This document shows positions 27,001 to 35,052 of a stretch of DNA of 64,000 nucleotides, one piece after another. This DNA is from Sipunculus nudus. Taxonomy: Eukaryota > Annelida > Sipuncula > Golfingiida > Sipunculidae. Numbering within the stretch: the first letter of the stretch is position 1; the number at the start of each line of letters is the position of its first letter. The stretch spans positions 57,247,159 to 57,311,158 of the forward strand of contig CM049313.1 of assembly GCA_026874595.1 (NCBI GenBank). The letters run 5' to 3'. The notes beneath the pieces were generated by a model. It saw only the letters and a list, made by a program, of their open reading frames with translations, had not been told where the DNA came from and did not search any database. A program made the translations under genes and the position numbers.

Positions 27001-30000
27001 TCCCTTAACAAGGGCATTGCTGAAGCTAGAGATTTTTTGTCAGGGATGTAACATTATTTAATCAAGATTCAATTGAATACCCAAAATTAGTTCTGAATTT
27101 TTCAAATTTTATAAGTTATTAGTATAAATATAAAATTAGTACCTTAAATTTTGCCCAACTTTGACCATGGCATGTTTGTTTCCTGTGAGCACTGTTGATA
27201 TAATTTTCATATCATGCACACATAAGGATTTCAGCTTTTTAGTTTAGAAAGCTGAAAGAAATTGGCCAAAAATTGAAGCTTTGTTCTCTCCAGCCCCTCT
27301 TGAGTCACCTGTATGTTGACCTTATTGAACTTTCAGCAAATTATGCATGCTTGAAGCGAGGCATTCACTGGGGCAGCCAGGCAGCTTATGGCCAGCCACA
27401 GTTGATCCAGGTGTCCAACCAAACTCATCTAGTAGTTTTAACCAACAACATAACGATTAACAATAAATTAATAAATTTTTATTGATTTTTAATAACAAAT
27501 TAAAGAAAAATAGAAAAGGAATTTGTTAGTTTATAATAACAGGAAATTAACTTGCAGTTACTGATGATATAAGAATCTTGTATCAATGGATAGAATGTCA
27601 CATATTCCAAATAACACCATGCAGTATTTTTCAGTTCAATTTTAATGATAAAAAAGTAAATCATATTTTCATTACTAATTATTAAGGATCATATGAAGGA
27701 AATTAATGATAGACAAAGATGCAGTTGATAATATTAATCTAGATTCTTACTGTGTCTATTGTGTAGATTGATGTGAAAGTAGTCCAAAGTGAATATATTA
27801 CATTTATTTTTTTTTTAATATAAATAAAAGCCATAAAACCAGGTATTTATGATCATTATTTAAATGTGTGAATTTTGTATATTCTGGCTTCTCAACATCA
27901 TTGTTTAGTGAAAACTATATAAATACCAGACATGGTGCAAATACTTTGCAATTGTATTTAAATACGAATATGAATTTGTAGTCCATTATAAAATTTCTTG
28001 CATAAAGAATGGGAATTCAGATAAAAATGAAAGTATATGAATACCAGTGCAAATACTTTCAAAATGTATTCATGAATGCATTCATGAATATATTCTTAAA
28101 TATTATTTTAATAATCACTTCAGTTATATTTCATTTTAAAAAATCATACGATTCTCTTATTATTTTAAATAAAAATTATATTTGGGTCAATATTTGTAAT
28201 TTTTTTTTAATAAATAGTTAAACTCTTATATTATATGTTCTGCTTATAAGTTATATGACCAAGTCAAAATCTGTGTTACAATAGTACTCCATTTGTTAAT
28301 AAAATAAATGAAATCAGTCCTCTTCCCTGTCTCCAAAGGTACTATCAAAATCATACATAAGCTAAACAACAGCAACTCATAATACAGCTTATATTTATTA
28401 CCACACAAAATCAGCATGTGCCGCATTTCTAAATAATATTTTTTTATCATATATAACAGCTGAGCGCCGTGACCCATAGGTCCCTTGTTTTTTTTTCAGA
28501 AAAAAAAAATATGCTGCACAAACTTTTCCATGTGGAGGTACCGTATTTATTCCAATTTGGCGATCCCTCTTATCTCTCGACCCAAAAAAAATATTTTGAA
28601 AGCATAATTTCTAAAATGACTCTAATTTCGTGACTACCAACGATGTTTTCTGTCGACGATGTTTAGGTGAAATGCTGCCATCCCTCGCGGGCGCCGCGGT
28701 TTGTATCTGACTAGATTCTTATTACACTGAGCATCCACATCAAACTTGTTTGCAGTAAAAAAATTTTTAAGATTCAAGGATGTGTTTTTTCATTATTATA
28801 TATAAACATGATAAAGCGTTCAAATTCCAAATGTGTGTCCGTGACGAAACAAACTTGTGTACCATATCCCTGGTACGCACGTGCCTCGTGTGCAGTTCAC
28901 GTTGGGTATTTAGCAATAATTACAATGTATACGTGAAGGTACACGTGGTGGAACAACTGGGACAGTTGGAAATGTTATCTTAGTTAAGCTTAAACGAACC
29001 TGGTTAGCTTTTGGATGGGTGACCACACGTACAAAACAGGACGATCGAGGACACGGGAGCTAGGCCCATTTCATGTTGTATGTAATTTAACGCGCCTTTA
29101 CTTTCCTATATTTATTGCGTATTATACAAATAAAAGTTATCTGATAATAGGTAGTTATATTTTATAAAGTCTTTTTTCCAACTTCCATGCAGCTGCTTGT
29201 CCCTTTTTGGGAGGCCGATATCGCTGCCTGGTGGGTAAACTTGAAACAACTGGTAGTTACATGAGTTGCCGTCTAAGTCAAGTGATCGTACCTATACACG
29301 AAGTAGTGATCATTTTGTAAAGTGACTGAGCTCAGTTTGATTATTCATTGGCGGACTTTGTATTTTTCATGTGACAGTTGGAAGCCCGTTTGTAGGAAAT
29401 TAACAAAACAAACTAATAAACACCCATATTATTACTCAATCCATATGACCACTCGAGTGTCAAAGCGGCCCGGGTTCTCTAGGGAAGGTTATCCCATCCC
29501 ATGCCTCTAAAATCTCGACCACCGCAAATTCAGCAGGAAGATAATTTTTAATCCTCCATTATCTCGACCTCTGGGAAAATTAATTATTTTTAAGTGGTCG
29601 CCAAATTAGAATAAATGCGGTATTGAGGAAAGTCATCATGTGAGGCTCACATGAACATAAGAAAACAAAGACTGTAGTCTGGATTTTGTTTCTAATTAAT
29701 AATGAATTTAAATATAGTGTGTTAATTATATGACATATTCCCATCTAATATTGCCAATTTTTAAGGTCTTACTTTGCGTCATTTCTTTCAAACTGTTGTT
29801 TCACATTTTGATTGACACCTTGTTGACATTTCAGGTACCGTGAGATTGATGAGAAGCACCAGCTGGTCCAGTGGTTCTGGCAGGTGCTTAATGAGTTTAC
29901 TAACGAGGAGAGGATTCTCTTCATGCGTTTCGTATCCGGACGTTCCCGCCTCCCGGCCAATCCTGCAGACATCACCCAGCGATTCCAGATAATGAAAGTT

Positions 30001-30776
30001 GACAGAGTAAGTCAACATAACAGTAGATTTACAGTGGTAAAGACATCAGAGTGAAGTTCTCAGCTTTTGTTGAGATTTCACCGAACCAGGTACATTGGAA
30101 CCTGTCTGAAAGAGTTCACATTGGTTATAACTGACCTGTTTAATAAGACCACATGTCTATTAATTTTTAATTATTAATTTTTAATCAGTTCAACGCGTGG
30201 TCTTATTACACAGGTTTCACCTTATTTTGAACTCTGAAGTTCAGCACCACAGTCATTGGGTTTTGTCCTGTGCCTTATATTTTTGGGTTTACATGAAAAG
30301 ACAGGATCACTAGTTGTTTAGCAAAATGATGAAGATAACCACATATAAAACTGTGAATAATGTGTTACTTTTTAACATTCTGTATTTCAATAAAACATTC
30401 AAAAAACTTTGCAGGAAATGGATTGATCCTTATTTTCAGGCATTGGAGGATGTATTTTAGGCTATGAGTTTTATCACCAGTCCTGCAGCTTTTACGTTTG
30501 TTTTGATCAACTTCTTCTCAGTAGAAAAATGATGATATATTTCTCATAAAAGACTAAACGTTTAATTGGTTGATTTTCTTGTCTTTTCAGACTTTGGACA
30601 GTTTGCCAACATCACAGACCTGTTTCTTCCAGCTCCGATTACCTCCATACAGCAGCTGTGAGGTGCTAGCAGACAGACTGCGCTACGCTATCAACAACTG
30701 TCGCAGCATCGACATGGACAACTATATGTTAACACGAAACATGGACACTGGCCAGGGGTCAGAAGAGGAGGACTAA
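312..30776 (+). CDS. HERC1: HERC1, 3' part (22 exons; WD40 end, RLD2, HECT), partial at 5' end
   Basis: Large HECT-type E3 ubiquitin ligase. Coding exons: 312-399, 991-1143, 1765-1863, 2913-3086, 3522-3654, 4099-4226, 4496-4687, 5908-6046, 6527-6708, 7523-7678, 9317-9542, 10128-10372, 11218-11451, 12423-12583, 13393-13558, 14088-14164, 17430-17601, 21237-21317, 23184-23336, 25680-25813, 29835-30006, 30591-30776. Every junction is GT-AG and all phases agree, giving 1149 residues after a split first codon. Counting from the first full codon (313), residues 1-120 are WD40-like, about 289-660 form seven RCC1-type repeats (motifs such as [12 protein letters not shown]), and about 790-1149 are HECT. 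The order WD40-RLD-HECT identifies HERC1 rather than HERC2, which lacks WD40. The catalytic Cys is in [16 protein letters not shown] (codon 30621-30623, residue 1099, 50 residues before the stop). In this family the HECT Cys receives ubiquitin from an E2 and passes it to substrate, while RLDs bind membrane or GTPase partners. No frameshift or missing exon is seen. The N-terminal three quarters lie upstream of the window. Confidence 0.97.
400..990. other. HERC1 intron 1: nothing recognised
   Basis: AT-rich sequence without recognisable repeat, RNA or coding signal. Confidence 0.6.
991..1143 (+). CDS. HERC1: HERC1 window exon 2 (WD40 blade)
   Basis: Acceptor ttttcag, donor gtcagt. 51 codons. 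Contains [19 protein letters not shown] followed by CNIWAL, the H...SPDG...ATGS...V.IW pattern of a WD40 repeat. Confidence 0.93.
1144..1764. other. HERC1 intron 2: nothing recognised
   Basis: AT-rich. Contains a second good acceptor-like acag at 1691-1694 that is out of phase for exon 3. Confidence 0.6.
1765..1863 (+). CDS. HERC1: HERC1 window exon 3 (WD40 blade)
   Basis: 33 codons starting [20 protein letters not shown] and ending NRSK before donor gtaagta. An upstream acag at 1691-1694 would break the phase; only the acceptor ttgatttacaag at 1764 keeps phase 0. A MITE begins 7 nt after the exon. Confidence 0.88.
1871..2075. mobile_element. hAT-like MITE (CAGGGGCGGATCCAG termini), copy 1
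   Basis: Starts CAGGGGCGGATCCAG and ends CTGGATCCACTTCTG, inverted repeats with three mismatches. The interior is GGGGTCCA/AAAAA rich with a 16-18 bp G run. AAGTA flanks both ends (1866-1870, 2076-2080). It lies 7 nt inside intron 3. Related copies at 50324-50525 and 54249-54372. The CAGGGGCGG terminus is typical of hAT-derived MITEs. Confidence 0.75.
2455..2545 (-). repeat. dispersed repeat shared with 25073-25150
   Basis: The reverse complement of this stretch (core GCATTGTACATCCAG preceded by GCATGGAA) matches 25073-25150 in intron 19. Family unknown; no poly(A) or TIR seen. Confidence 0.5.
2913..3086 (+). CDS. HERC1: HERC1 window exon 4
   Basis: 58 codons beginning [20 protein letters not shown], conserved in HERC1 just after the WD40 region. 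Acceptor catttcag, donor gtgagt. Confidence 0.93.
3087..3521. other. HERC1 intron 4: nothing recognised
   Basis: AT-rich intron without recognisable elements. Confidence 0.6.
3522..3654 (+). CDS. HERC1: HERC1 window exon 5
   Basis: Acceptor tgttacag, donor gtaagt. Encodes [20 protein letters not shown] and a Pro/His-rich tail. Ends in phase 1, completed by exon 6. Confidence 0.92.
3655..4098. other. HERC1 intron 5: short CA microsatellite only
   Basis: An imperfect (CA)n tract lies at about 3664-3690; the rest is unremarkable AT-rich DNA. Confidence 0.6.
4099..4226 (+). CDS. HERC1: HERC1 window exon 6
   Basis: Acceptor ctgttcag, donor gtaagt. Encodes [20 protein letters not shown] and a Ser/Gln-rich stretch. 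The first two bases complete a Gly codon. Confidence 0.9.
4496..4687 (+). CDS. HERC1: HERC1 window exon 7 (start of RLD2)
   Basis: 64 codons. [20 protein letters not shown] leads into the first RCC1-like blade, [17 protein letters not shown]. Acceptor ttttcag, donor gtaaat. Confidence 0.95.
5037..5520 (+). repeat. family D repeat, palindromic 5' end (CCCGTCATATGACGGG)
   Basis: Begins TATGCCCGTCATATGACGGG; the 16-bp palindrome is at 5045-5060, followed by GTCCATCTGCCCTTCCGTC, the start typical of bivalve repeat families with hairpin ends. The right boundary is not clear. Lies in HERC1 intron 7 (4688-5907), the rest of which shows nothing. Confidence 0.5.
5908..6046 (+). CDS. HERC1: HERC1 window exon 8 (RCC1 repeat)
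   Basis: Encodes [20 protein letters not shown] then [13 protein letters not shown], an RCC1 repeat with the usual Gly pattern. Donor gtagaa in phase 1. Confidence 0.96.
6068..6094. repeat. poly-G tract
   Basis: CCCC followed by more than 20 consecutive G, 22 nt after the exon 8 donor. Likely length-polymorphic and prone to assembly error. Confidence 0.8.
6144..6330 (+). mobile_element. tRNA-derived SINE-like element
   Basis: A-box-like TGGCCTGGTGG at 6151-6161 and B-box-like GGTTCCTACCC at 6194-6204 are 43 nt apart, as in a tRNA gene, but the sequence does not fold into an intact tRNA. A 3' part follows without a clear tail. Located in intron 8. Confidence 0.55.
6527..6708 (+). CDS. HERC1: HERC1 window exon 9 (RCC1 repeat)
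   Basis: Encodes [20 protein letters not shown] then [20 protein letters not shown]. Acceptor ttttttcag, donor gtaagg. Confidence 0.96.
6709..7522. other. HERC1 intron 9 with degenerate repeat rich in GGTAAGT
   Basis: Positions about 7260-7450 hold a loose ~83-bp repeat with four GGTAAGT motifs (near 7338, 7351, 7420, 7433) upstream of exon 10. Otherwise nothing recognised. Confidence 0.45.
7523..7678 (+). CDS. HERC1: HERC1 window exon 10 (RCC1 repeat)
   Basis: 52 codons. [20 protein letters not shown] then [20 protein letters not shown]. Acceptor cttccag, donor gtaagt. Confidence 0.96.
7839..8923. mobile_element. TA-flanked TIR element with 5S-like module, copy 1
   Basis: Left end CCGTATTTATCCCAATTTGG and right end complementary to CCGTATTTATTCTAATTTGG form TIRs of about 27 bp, flanked by TA on both sides, as for Tc1/mariner-type insertions. 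Length 1085 bp, no transposase ORF. A second collinear copy is at 28541-29620. TCTCGACC motifs recur near both ends. Lies in HERC1 intron 10. Confidence 0.82.
8266..8325 (+). pseudogene. 5S rRNA-like internal promoter module (copy 1)
   Basis: AGCTAAG (8272-8278), GGTTAG (8292-8297) and TTGGATGGGTGACCGC (8301-8316) match 5S rRNA from box A to box C with identical spacing (13 nt, then 3 nt). The rest of a 5S gene is absent or unrecognisable, so this is a 5S-derived fragment, possibly a pol III promoter relic. Confidence 0.75.
9317..9542 (+). CDS. HERC1: HERC1 window exon 11 (RCC1 repeats)
   Basis: Encodes [20 protein letters not shown] then [12 protein letters not shown], and starts the next blade ([20 protein letters not shown]). 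Donor gtcagt, phase 1. Confidence 0.95.
9543..10127. other. HERC1 intron 11: nothing recognised
   Basis: AT-rich, no elements seen. Confidence 0.6.
10128..10372 (+). CDS. HERC1: HERC1 window exon 12 (RCC1 repeats)
   Basis: Encodes [20 protein letters not shown] and the last blade, [20 protein letters not shown]. Acceptor ctatcag, donor gtacaa. Confidence 0.94.
10373..11217. other. HERC1 intron 12: nothing recognised
   Basis: AT-rich. A segment with AAGGTCAAGGTCA-like words near 10800 resembles the bivalve repeats elsewhere in the window, but no boundaries can be set. Confidence 0.5.
11218..11451 (+). CDS. HERC1: HERC1 window exon 13 (RLD2 end and linker)
   Basis: 78 codons. [16 protein letters not shown] closes the propeller, then a Pro/Ala-rich linker and [16 protein letters not shown]. 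The exon is GC-rich compared with its AT-rich introns. Confidence 0.94.
11518..11570. repeat. 12-bp inverted repeat in intron 13
   Basis: TGGGATGCTCAG and CTGAGCATCCCA form a perfect 12-bp stem with a ~28-nt loop. It may be a small foldback remnant. The rest of intron 13 (11452-12422) shows nothing. Confidence 0.6.
12423..12583 (+). CDS. HERC1: HERC1 window exon 14
   Basis: Encodes [20 protein letters not shown] and [18 protein letters not shown], a conserved stretch between RLD2 and HECT. Donor gtactg, phase 2. Confidence 0.95.
12584..13392. other. HERC1 intron 14: nothing recognised
   Basis: AT-rich intron without identifiable elements. Confidence 0.55.
13393..13558 (+). CDS. HERC1: HERC1 window exon 15 (start of HECT)
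   Basis: Encodes [18 protein letters not shown] and the HECT N-lobe start, [20 protein letters not shown]. Donor gttcgt. Confidence 0.96.
13893..13928 (+). repeat. family A 3' terminus (solo) in intron 15
   Basis: ACTGAGCTTCATGACCCATG then GGTCACTTGTTTT matches the 3' end of family A elements, here with a perfect GACCCATGGGTC palindrome. No 5' end is found in the intron, so this is a truncated copy. Confidence 0.55.
14088..14164 (+). CDS. HERC1: HERC1 window exon 16 (HECT)
   Basis: Short exon: [19 protein letters not shown] then TGYSRDR across the next junction. Acceptor tttttcag, donor gtactc. Confidence 0.92.
14714..16630 (+). mobile_element. family A rolling-circle-like element (A1) in intron 16
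   Basis: 5' end TTTTAGCTCAGCTGACTA followed by its near-complement AAGTCATCTGAGCT and a GTCC/GTCT-rich stretch. 3' end GTCAGCTGAGCACAG, hairpin GACCCATAGGTC, then CCTTGTT. The inner end motifs AGCTCAGCTGAC and GTCAGCTGAGC are inverted repeats. Interior is AT-rich, non-coding and collinear with A2 and A3. Confidence 0.7.
15586..15627. repeat. poly-C tract
   Basis: About 40 bases of almost pure C with two A interruptions, inside element A1. Confidence 0.85.
17430..17601 (+). CDS. HERC1: HERC1 window exon 17 (HECT N-lobe)
   Basis: Encodes [20 protein letters not shown] then [20 protein letters not shown], a hallmark HECT segment. Acceptor tttacag, donor gtgagt. Confidence 0.97.
17924..20983 (+). 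mobile_element. family A rolling-circle-like element (A2) in intron 17
   Basis: Starts TTAGCTCAGCTGACTTTAAG and ends TCAGCTGAGCGCCGTGACCC then ATGAGTCCCTTGT. Contains two diverged copies of the family's internal unit (about 18060-18480 and 18540-19090) and a CCGTCTGTC-rich start. No transposase. Confidence 0.7.
19855..19965. repeat. 64-bp tandem duplication
   Basis: A GATTGCAACTTTTGCAACAA-containing segment occurs twice, 64 bp apart (19861 and 19925), inside element A2. Confidence 0.7.
21237..21317 (+). CDS. HERC1: HERC1 window exon 18 (HECT)
   Basis: 27 codons, [19 protein letters not shown] then VTESVFHE. Too short to be obvious alone, but phase 0 on both sides and the conserved HERC1 order fix it. 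Acceptor ttttcag, donor gtattt. Confidence 0.9.
21835..23111. mobile_element. pogo/Tigger-like non-autonomous element in intron 18
   Basis: Left end CAGTGAAACCTGTCTAAAGC and right end complementary to CAGTGAAAACTGGTCTAACA, both next to TA (21833-21834, 23112-23113). This matches the terminus and TA target of pogo/Tc1-type elements. The 1277-bp interior is richer in CpG than the surrounding intron and has no long ORF. Confidence 0.7.
23184..23336 (+). CDS. HERC1: HERC1 window exon 19 (HECT)
   Basis: 51 codons with [20 protein letters not shown] and [20 protein letters not shown]. Acceptor ttcttgtag, donor gttggg (weak but GT). Confidence 0.95.
23507..24528. repeat. element with ~148-bp core repeats (TGACCTTGACC)
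   Basis: Opens with ATGGCC and an 18-22 bp C run and closes with GATGGCCCCTAGGGGGGGGG. Between them six units of about 148 bp each carry TGACCTTGACC (near 23691, 23838, 23990, 24133, 24281, 24422), alternating with AAGGTCAAATCTGC. Architecture resembles bivalve satellite-core elements. Intron 19. Confidence 0.6.
24603..25070. mobile_element. hAT-like MITE with 8-bp target duplication
   Basis: CAGGGTTGTGGTCAAATA at the left and the complement of CAGGGTTGAGGTCAAATA at the right are 18-bp TIRs with one mismatch. Flanks GCTGGCAC and GCTGACAC match at 7 of 8, as for a hAT target duplication. The interior is a degenerate TGTATT/TATTTG repeat. Intron 19. Confidence 0.8.
25313..25530. repeat. degenerate ~30-bp minisatellite
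   Basis: About seven units of 29-33 bp of the pattern CT.TGCACTT.GTG..TA.AATTTTTC. The unit being close to 30 bp keeps a frame open, which explains the two short ORFs here. Confidence 0.6.
25680..25813 (+). CDS. HERC1: HERC1 window exon 20 (HECT)
   Basis: Encodes [20 protein letters not shown] and [20 protein letters not shown]. Acceptor attcttcag, donor gtaagg, phase 2. Confidence 0.96.
25903..28490 (+). mobile_element. family A rolling-circle-like element (A3) in intron 20
   Basis: 5' TTTTTAGCTCAGCTGACTG and 3' CAGCTGAGCGCCGTGACCCA then TAGGTCCCTTGTTTT. From about 26280 it is collinear with 60040-62128, including the stretch with ATGCATTCATGAATATATTC. No transposase seen. Confidence 0.72.
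28541..29620. mobile_element. TA-flanked TIR element with 5S-like module, copy 2
   Basis: Same family as 7839-8923: CCGTATTTATTCCAATTTGG at the left, complement of CCGCATTTATTCTAATTTGG at the right, TA on both sides (28539-28540, 29621-29622), 1080 bp. Collinear throughout with small indels. It lies 50 bp after the end of A3. Confidence 0.82.
28976..29030 (+). pseudogene. 5S rRNA-like internal promoter module (copy 2)
   Basis: AGTTAAG, CCTGGTTAG and TTGGATGGGTGACCAC in the same order and spacing as 5S rRNA box A-box C, at the same place in the element as in copy 1. Confidence 0.7.
29835..30006 (+). CDS. HERC1: HERC1 window exon 21 (HECT)
   Basis: Encodes [20 protein letters not shown] and [20 protein letters not shown], joining the N- and C-lobes. 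Acceptor catttcag, donor gtaagt. Confidence 0.97.
30134..30215. mobile_element. small MITE with TIRs in intron 21
   Basis: ACCTGTTTAATAAGACCAC (30134-30152) and the complement of ACCTGTGTAATAAGACCAC (30197-30215) differ at one base. The outer flanks GGAACCTGT and ACAGGTTTC suggest pogo-type GTGAAACCTGT ends, so the true element may extend to about 30095-30225. Confidence 0.55.
30591..30776 (+). CDS. HERC1: HERC1 last exon (HECT C-lobe, catalytic Cys, stop)
   Basis: 61 codons plus TAA at 30774-30776. Holds the active-site motif [16 protein letters not shown] (Cys codon 30621-30623) and ends [14 protein letters not shown] followed by an acidic tail (GSEEED). Acceptor gtcttttcag. Confidence 0.97.
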   Translation, partial: TLDSLPTSQTCFFQLRLPPYSSCEVLADRLRYAINNCRSIDMDNYMLTRNMDTGQGSEEED

Positions 30777-32545
30777 ATGATCTGATCAGCGCATAGGAAA
30801 TTATATAAATACATGCACAGTCACACACGCATTTACAAAACCTGCAGCACTAATTGTTTAATACTGGTAATGCTGTAGTTGCTTTAGTCTCTGTATACAG
30901 TATAAATGGGGTACTTTACTTGTCTTCAGTATTTTTTACAGTGATACTACCTATGCTCCTCAGAACTATTTGGTGGTCTTTCTGTTAAGTATTTTTTTTT
31001 TCTTTTGAGGGGAGGGGGGGGGGGGGGGTAGGGGGTGATAAATTGTTAAGATATATTGAAGTATTTATATTGCAGCAAACAAAAATGTGGCCCAGTCTCA
31101 AGCTGAGTAATAATATCCTTCCAAGATTTAACACCAGATGGCACTGACAGGCAAAAGCTGTGAAACTGTAAATACTGATAATTATGTTTTAAAGTACCCC
31201 ATTGGTCAGGTCAAGTATATGACAGGCTTCCATTGAATGTATCAGTAATACACCTAAGTTAACTTGGGTTGAAGTTTGAAGATGGGTTTTGACAGTAAAG
31301 CCTTTAGTGATTTTGTATGAGTGACCACCCCTAGAGGGCAAGCAGCCTTTGACCTTTGATCCAAGGATTCAAGTTTATTATGATTGCATGAGCTTTTATA
31401 TTCAACTGGTATCACTAAATTTGGTAGTAATGTATGGATGGGAAGAGTTTCTAGGCTTGACATACAAATGTATAAAATATTGATAAATTATAATAAACCA
31501 GTTGTTACACAAGCTGAATGATATAAATGACAGACCAGATCAGTACAAATTAATTTAATTTTCCTTATATGTAACTTCCTTTGTTTATAATTATCAAATT
31601 CACATGTAACTAAAAACAAAAAACAAGCCAGTATTGGGTAAAGTGAACAATGGGTGTTAATATTACCTTACTGTATTGTCTTTATGTAGAGTCATACTGA
31701 ATGTAAAATATAAATCTGTATGATCACTCATTTTCTATGGCAGTAAAAAAGTTAATTGTGACTGCTTAAGGTGTGGACAGTGGCTGAAAGTAAATATCAG
31801 TGTTCACATGAACCTATTTGTTTAAATAGGTCGGTGACCGGGTGTATCAAAAGAAGAAGAAAAGGCATGGCTCTTTATATTTCTGGTAGCAAAGTGTATT
31901 AATTTCTTTTTAAGGAAGGAAATTACAGATTTACTGATTGATTTACATTATTAGAATACCTGTTATATAAATTCTGTAATTGATAGTCTTACAGATCTTG
32001 TAAATATTATAGTGTAACTGTGAATTTAAGTAAATCTGGCACTTAAACAGAAACAGTCCCACACGGTACTTGCAGGCATTGGATACAAGTTGCATATTCA
32101 TACCACTATTTGCTCTGAGAAACATTATCAATAATTTGCATATTCATTATTTCTTCTAAGTAGGGGGCCATGACCTGTGAGATAATAAGATTGAGATGAA
32201 AACGTGTTTATATCATGGTTTTGTATTAACAAAAGATTACATCACTTGAGGTGAATAATTTTTTGATTAGATAAAAATGCTTATCCAAACAATAATGTTT
32301 AATTGGCTAAAAAATACCTACAGGGTTATTTTATATTAAAATAACTTTTGTGGCTCAAATGACATTGGTCAGGTGGATTTGTTCATAAAGTTTTAAACTT
32401 GATGCAAAGAAAACTTAAGTGAAATCCATTAAGTACAGTCCATTGTAACCTTGTTTGCTCACAAACAAAACCCAGAACTGTAGAAATTATTTGCAGTAGT
32501 TGAATTTAGCATATGATCAAGGGTATCAGTTTGAGAAAGAGTTAA

Positions 32546-32712
32546 GGGTCTGTCTGCTTAAATTAACTGTTTATTATTTAACATAAAATATGGAAAGAGA
32601 TAATTTTCTGTTTGCTTAAATTAACTGTTTATTATTTAACATTAAATATAGAAAGAGACAATTGTCTGTTTGCTTAAATTAACTGTTCATTATTTAGCAT
32701 TAAATATGGAAT
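32546..32712. repeat. 58-bp tandem repeat, about 2.8 copies
   Basis: GCTTAAATTAACTGTT recurs at 32556, 32614 and 32672 (period 58). It lies in the presumed HERC1 3' UTR or flank. Confidence 0.8.
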
Positions 32713-34261
32713 ATCTTCTTTTAGAACCTGGAACACTACTTGTGGTAAAGCTAAAATGAATATTTTGGGAAACGCAACGCGATCATTACTACAGGTTGGC
32801 AAATAAGGGAGGTAAACACAAAGTGGAGAGAATACCGAGGTCTTACTGAAGATAATATGAAGATGGTGCTAGCAAGGGTCAGGGCAACAATAGCATGAAA
32901 TTTTAAACTTGGAAGGGGGAGAGGGGTTTACTTTTAAGGAAAAATATTTTTATTTAATTAAAATTAATGTTATTAATAATATATAACTTTCTGTATGCTT
33001 TCATGGGACAGAAGTGATCTTTAAATTATTTAAAAATATTAACACTCCTAGGTGAGTAGGTAGTTAATTAAATTTCAGTGATAATTAATGTTTTTGCTGT
33101 ATTAACTTATAGTTTAGTTGGTTAAAAAAATCCTTTGTGGCTTAAATCAAGGAATTTGAATATCAGTACAAACTTGTTCATGCATACGGACAATATAATA
33201 ACCAGTGCACAATAGACATTGATTTTGTCTTGTAGGGTTAAGTTAATAGGAACTTAATTAGGAATAAAATGCTTGGGCACTTTTTCAGATTTTTTAGAGA
33301 GATGTTCACAAAGGATATGGGGTCAGATGGAAACCTCTTTAAATACATGCAATTAGACCAATGAGTGATACAACTGGCAGTTATATTTGATTAAATATCC
33401 TCATACTTAAAAACTGTCTACTTTTAATTTTGTGGAAAGAACTTCATGGTGTGACAATCAGGAATATCTGTTGAAATATTAATTTAATGAGTATATTTGT
33501 TTTTGTTAATGCTGAAAATCCGTCAGTTCTGCTCACAGGTTGTGATAAATTATTGCCTGAAAATATGGCAAATATGTTCTATTTATTGACAAAATCTGCA
33601 TGCCTGCCCGAAGCAATGAAATATCTCTCGTTGATTCTCTCTTTTTTTAAAAAAGCTGATGAGAAATCCAGATTCGCATGTGTGTGGCCAATCACAATGA
33701 GTATTCAAAATTCTCACTTAAATGTCAAACGTCAGATCTTATCAAATAGATTTGTTAGGTCTTACAGCTTATATGACCATATGTAAACAAATTGATATGG
33801 AGAATTGTTGAAGACTATTAGCTGAAGGTCCAAAGTTAAAACTGGTCATTTGAATACAGCTTTAGTATTTTAGGATCTCACTGGCACATCTGTACAAGGT
33901 TGGGTGTAATGGGGAATAAACTTTCATTATATAGCTGCTTCAGGTATTTTTTACCTTTAACAAATAACTTTAACAATAACATTCACAGGGAAGAGCTTGT
34001 TAGTCAACTAAAATAATGACTTTAAAAAATGCCAGATTTATAAAACCATTGATTAAATATATGGTTAAATAGTTTGTGGTCACATGAGTGGCAGTTTTCA
34101 CTAAGACTGCTTTTTGAGGAAGGAGTTCTGCTCAAGTCAGGCTGGGTGATTTGTTTTTGCTCTTTGAAGTTTGTTGTGAGGTGAAGCTATTGTGATGTTT
34201 TTGGATCTCGTTTCAGCTAATATTATGATGTGGTATATGCTTTTTACTGGAGTACCATAAT

Positions 34262-34267
34262 AATAAA
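34262..34267 (+). terminator. candidate polyadenylation signal
   Basis: AATAAA hexamer with a downstream TTTCTCTTGTTTTATTG-type U/GU-rich element, last such signal before the repeat cluster starts at 34528. Confidence 0.4.
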
Positions 34268-35052
34268 TTATATATCATACATTTCTCTTGTTTTATTGCT
34301 CATGTGTTTCTATCATGCATGTATCTCAAATATATAAACTGACTGTTGTTTCAAAATCTATAACATAGCACAAAAATGATTCTTAGTTGGCCTTTGTTCA
34401 AGTTTACTTGTATGATTTTTGGCTGAATTAATGCACCTTTAACAATGAAAGCACAGTGAGGCACTTTGGAAAACAAAGCTAGTATATCTGAGCTCTTGGT
34501 TTTTAAGCAGAGCTTAAAATAAAACAGTTTTTAGCTCAGCTGACTGTAAGTCATCTGAGCTATAGGGATCACCTTTTGTCCGTTGTCCGTCCGGCCATCC
34601 GGGCCTCTGTCCGTTAACAGGGCACAAATCGTAAAAACTGGACCTGGAATCTTCTTACTTTACATCCAGAGAGGTCCATGAAAAATCTCCTTGGAAACCT
34701 GGAATTAGGTCTCAGTTACCCATATCCTTCGACTTATGGGGCCCCAAAGTATCCCCCAGAATAGTAAAAATTTCCTACAAAAACTTCAATAACTCATTAA
34801 CTGCATCACTGATGGTCATGGTTTTTGGCATACATATTGATCATGGGATGTTCCATCAGTTTCAGCAGACTGGGTGCTCCACCCCTATTTTTTCAAATTT
34901 TTAGCGAACCTGTGAGCTTATGCGATGGGGCGGCGTCGTGTGTGGTCTGTACGTTAACCATAGCTATCTCAAAAACGGCAGGAGCTAGCATCACCAAATT
35001 TTTTTGCAAATAATCAGTCATCCAACAAATTATATCGGATTTTTATTTTTTT

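Larger units (their letters stand above)
30777..34285 (+). other. HERC1 3' UTR / downstream flank with polyadenylation signals
   Basis: About 3.5 kb of AT-rich, mostly non-repetitive DNA after the stop. AATAAA hexamers lie at 31492-31497, 33915-33920 and 34262-34267. The last is followed within 40 nt by a T/GT-rich stretch, so it is the best candidate for the distal poly(A) site. A G-rich run lies at about 31009-31028. The transcript end cannot be fixed without cDNA. Confidence 0.5.

Noticed and set aside
28009-28221. [23 protein letters not shown], also at 61633-61854, as a conserved small protein
   Set aside because: Conservation reflects two copies of family A element DNA; flanking non-coding sequence is equally similar and there is no codon-position bias visible.
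312-30776. HERC2 instead of HERC1
   Set aside because: HERC2 has three RLDs and no WD40 region before the last RLD; here WD40 blades precede RLD2 and the HECT sequence follows the HERC1 order.
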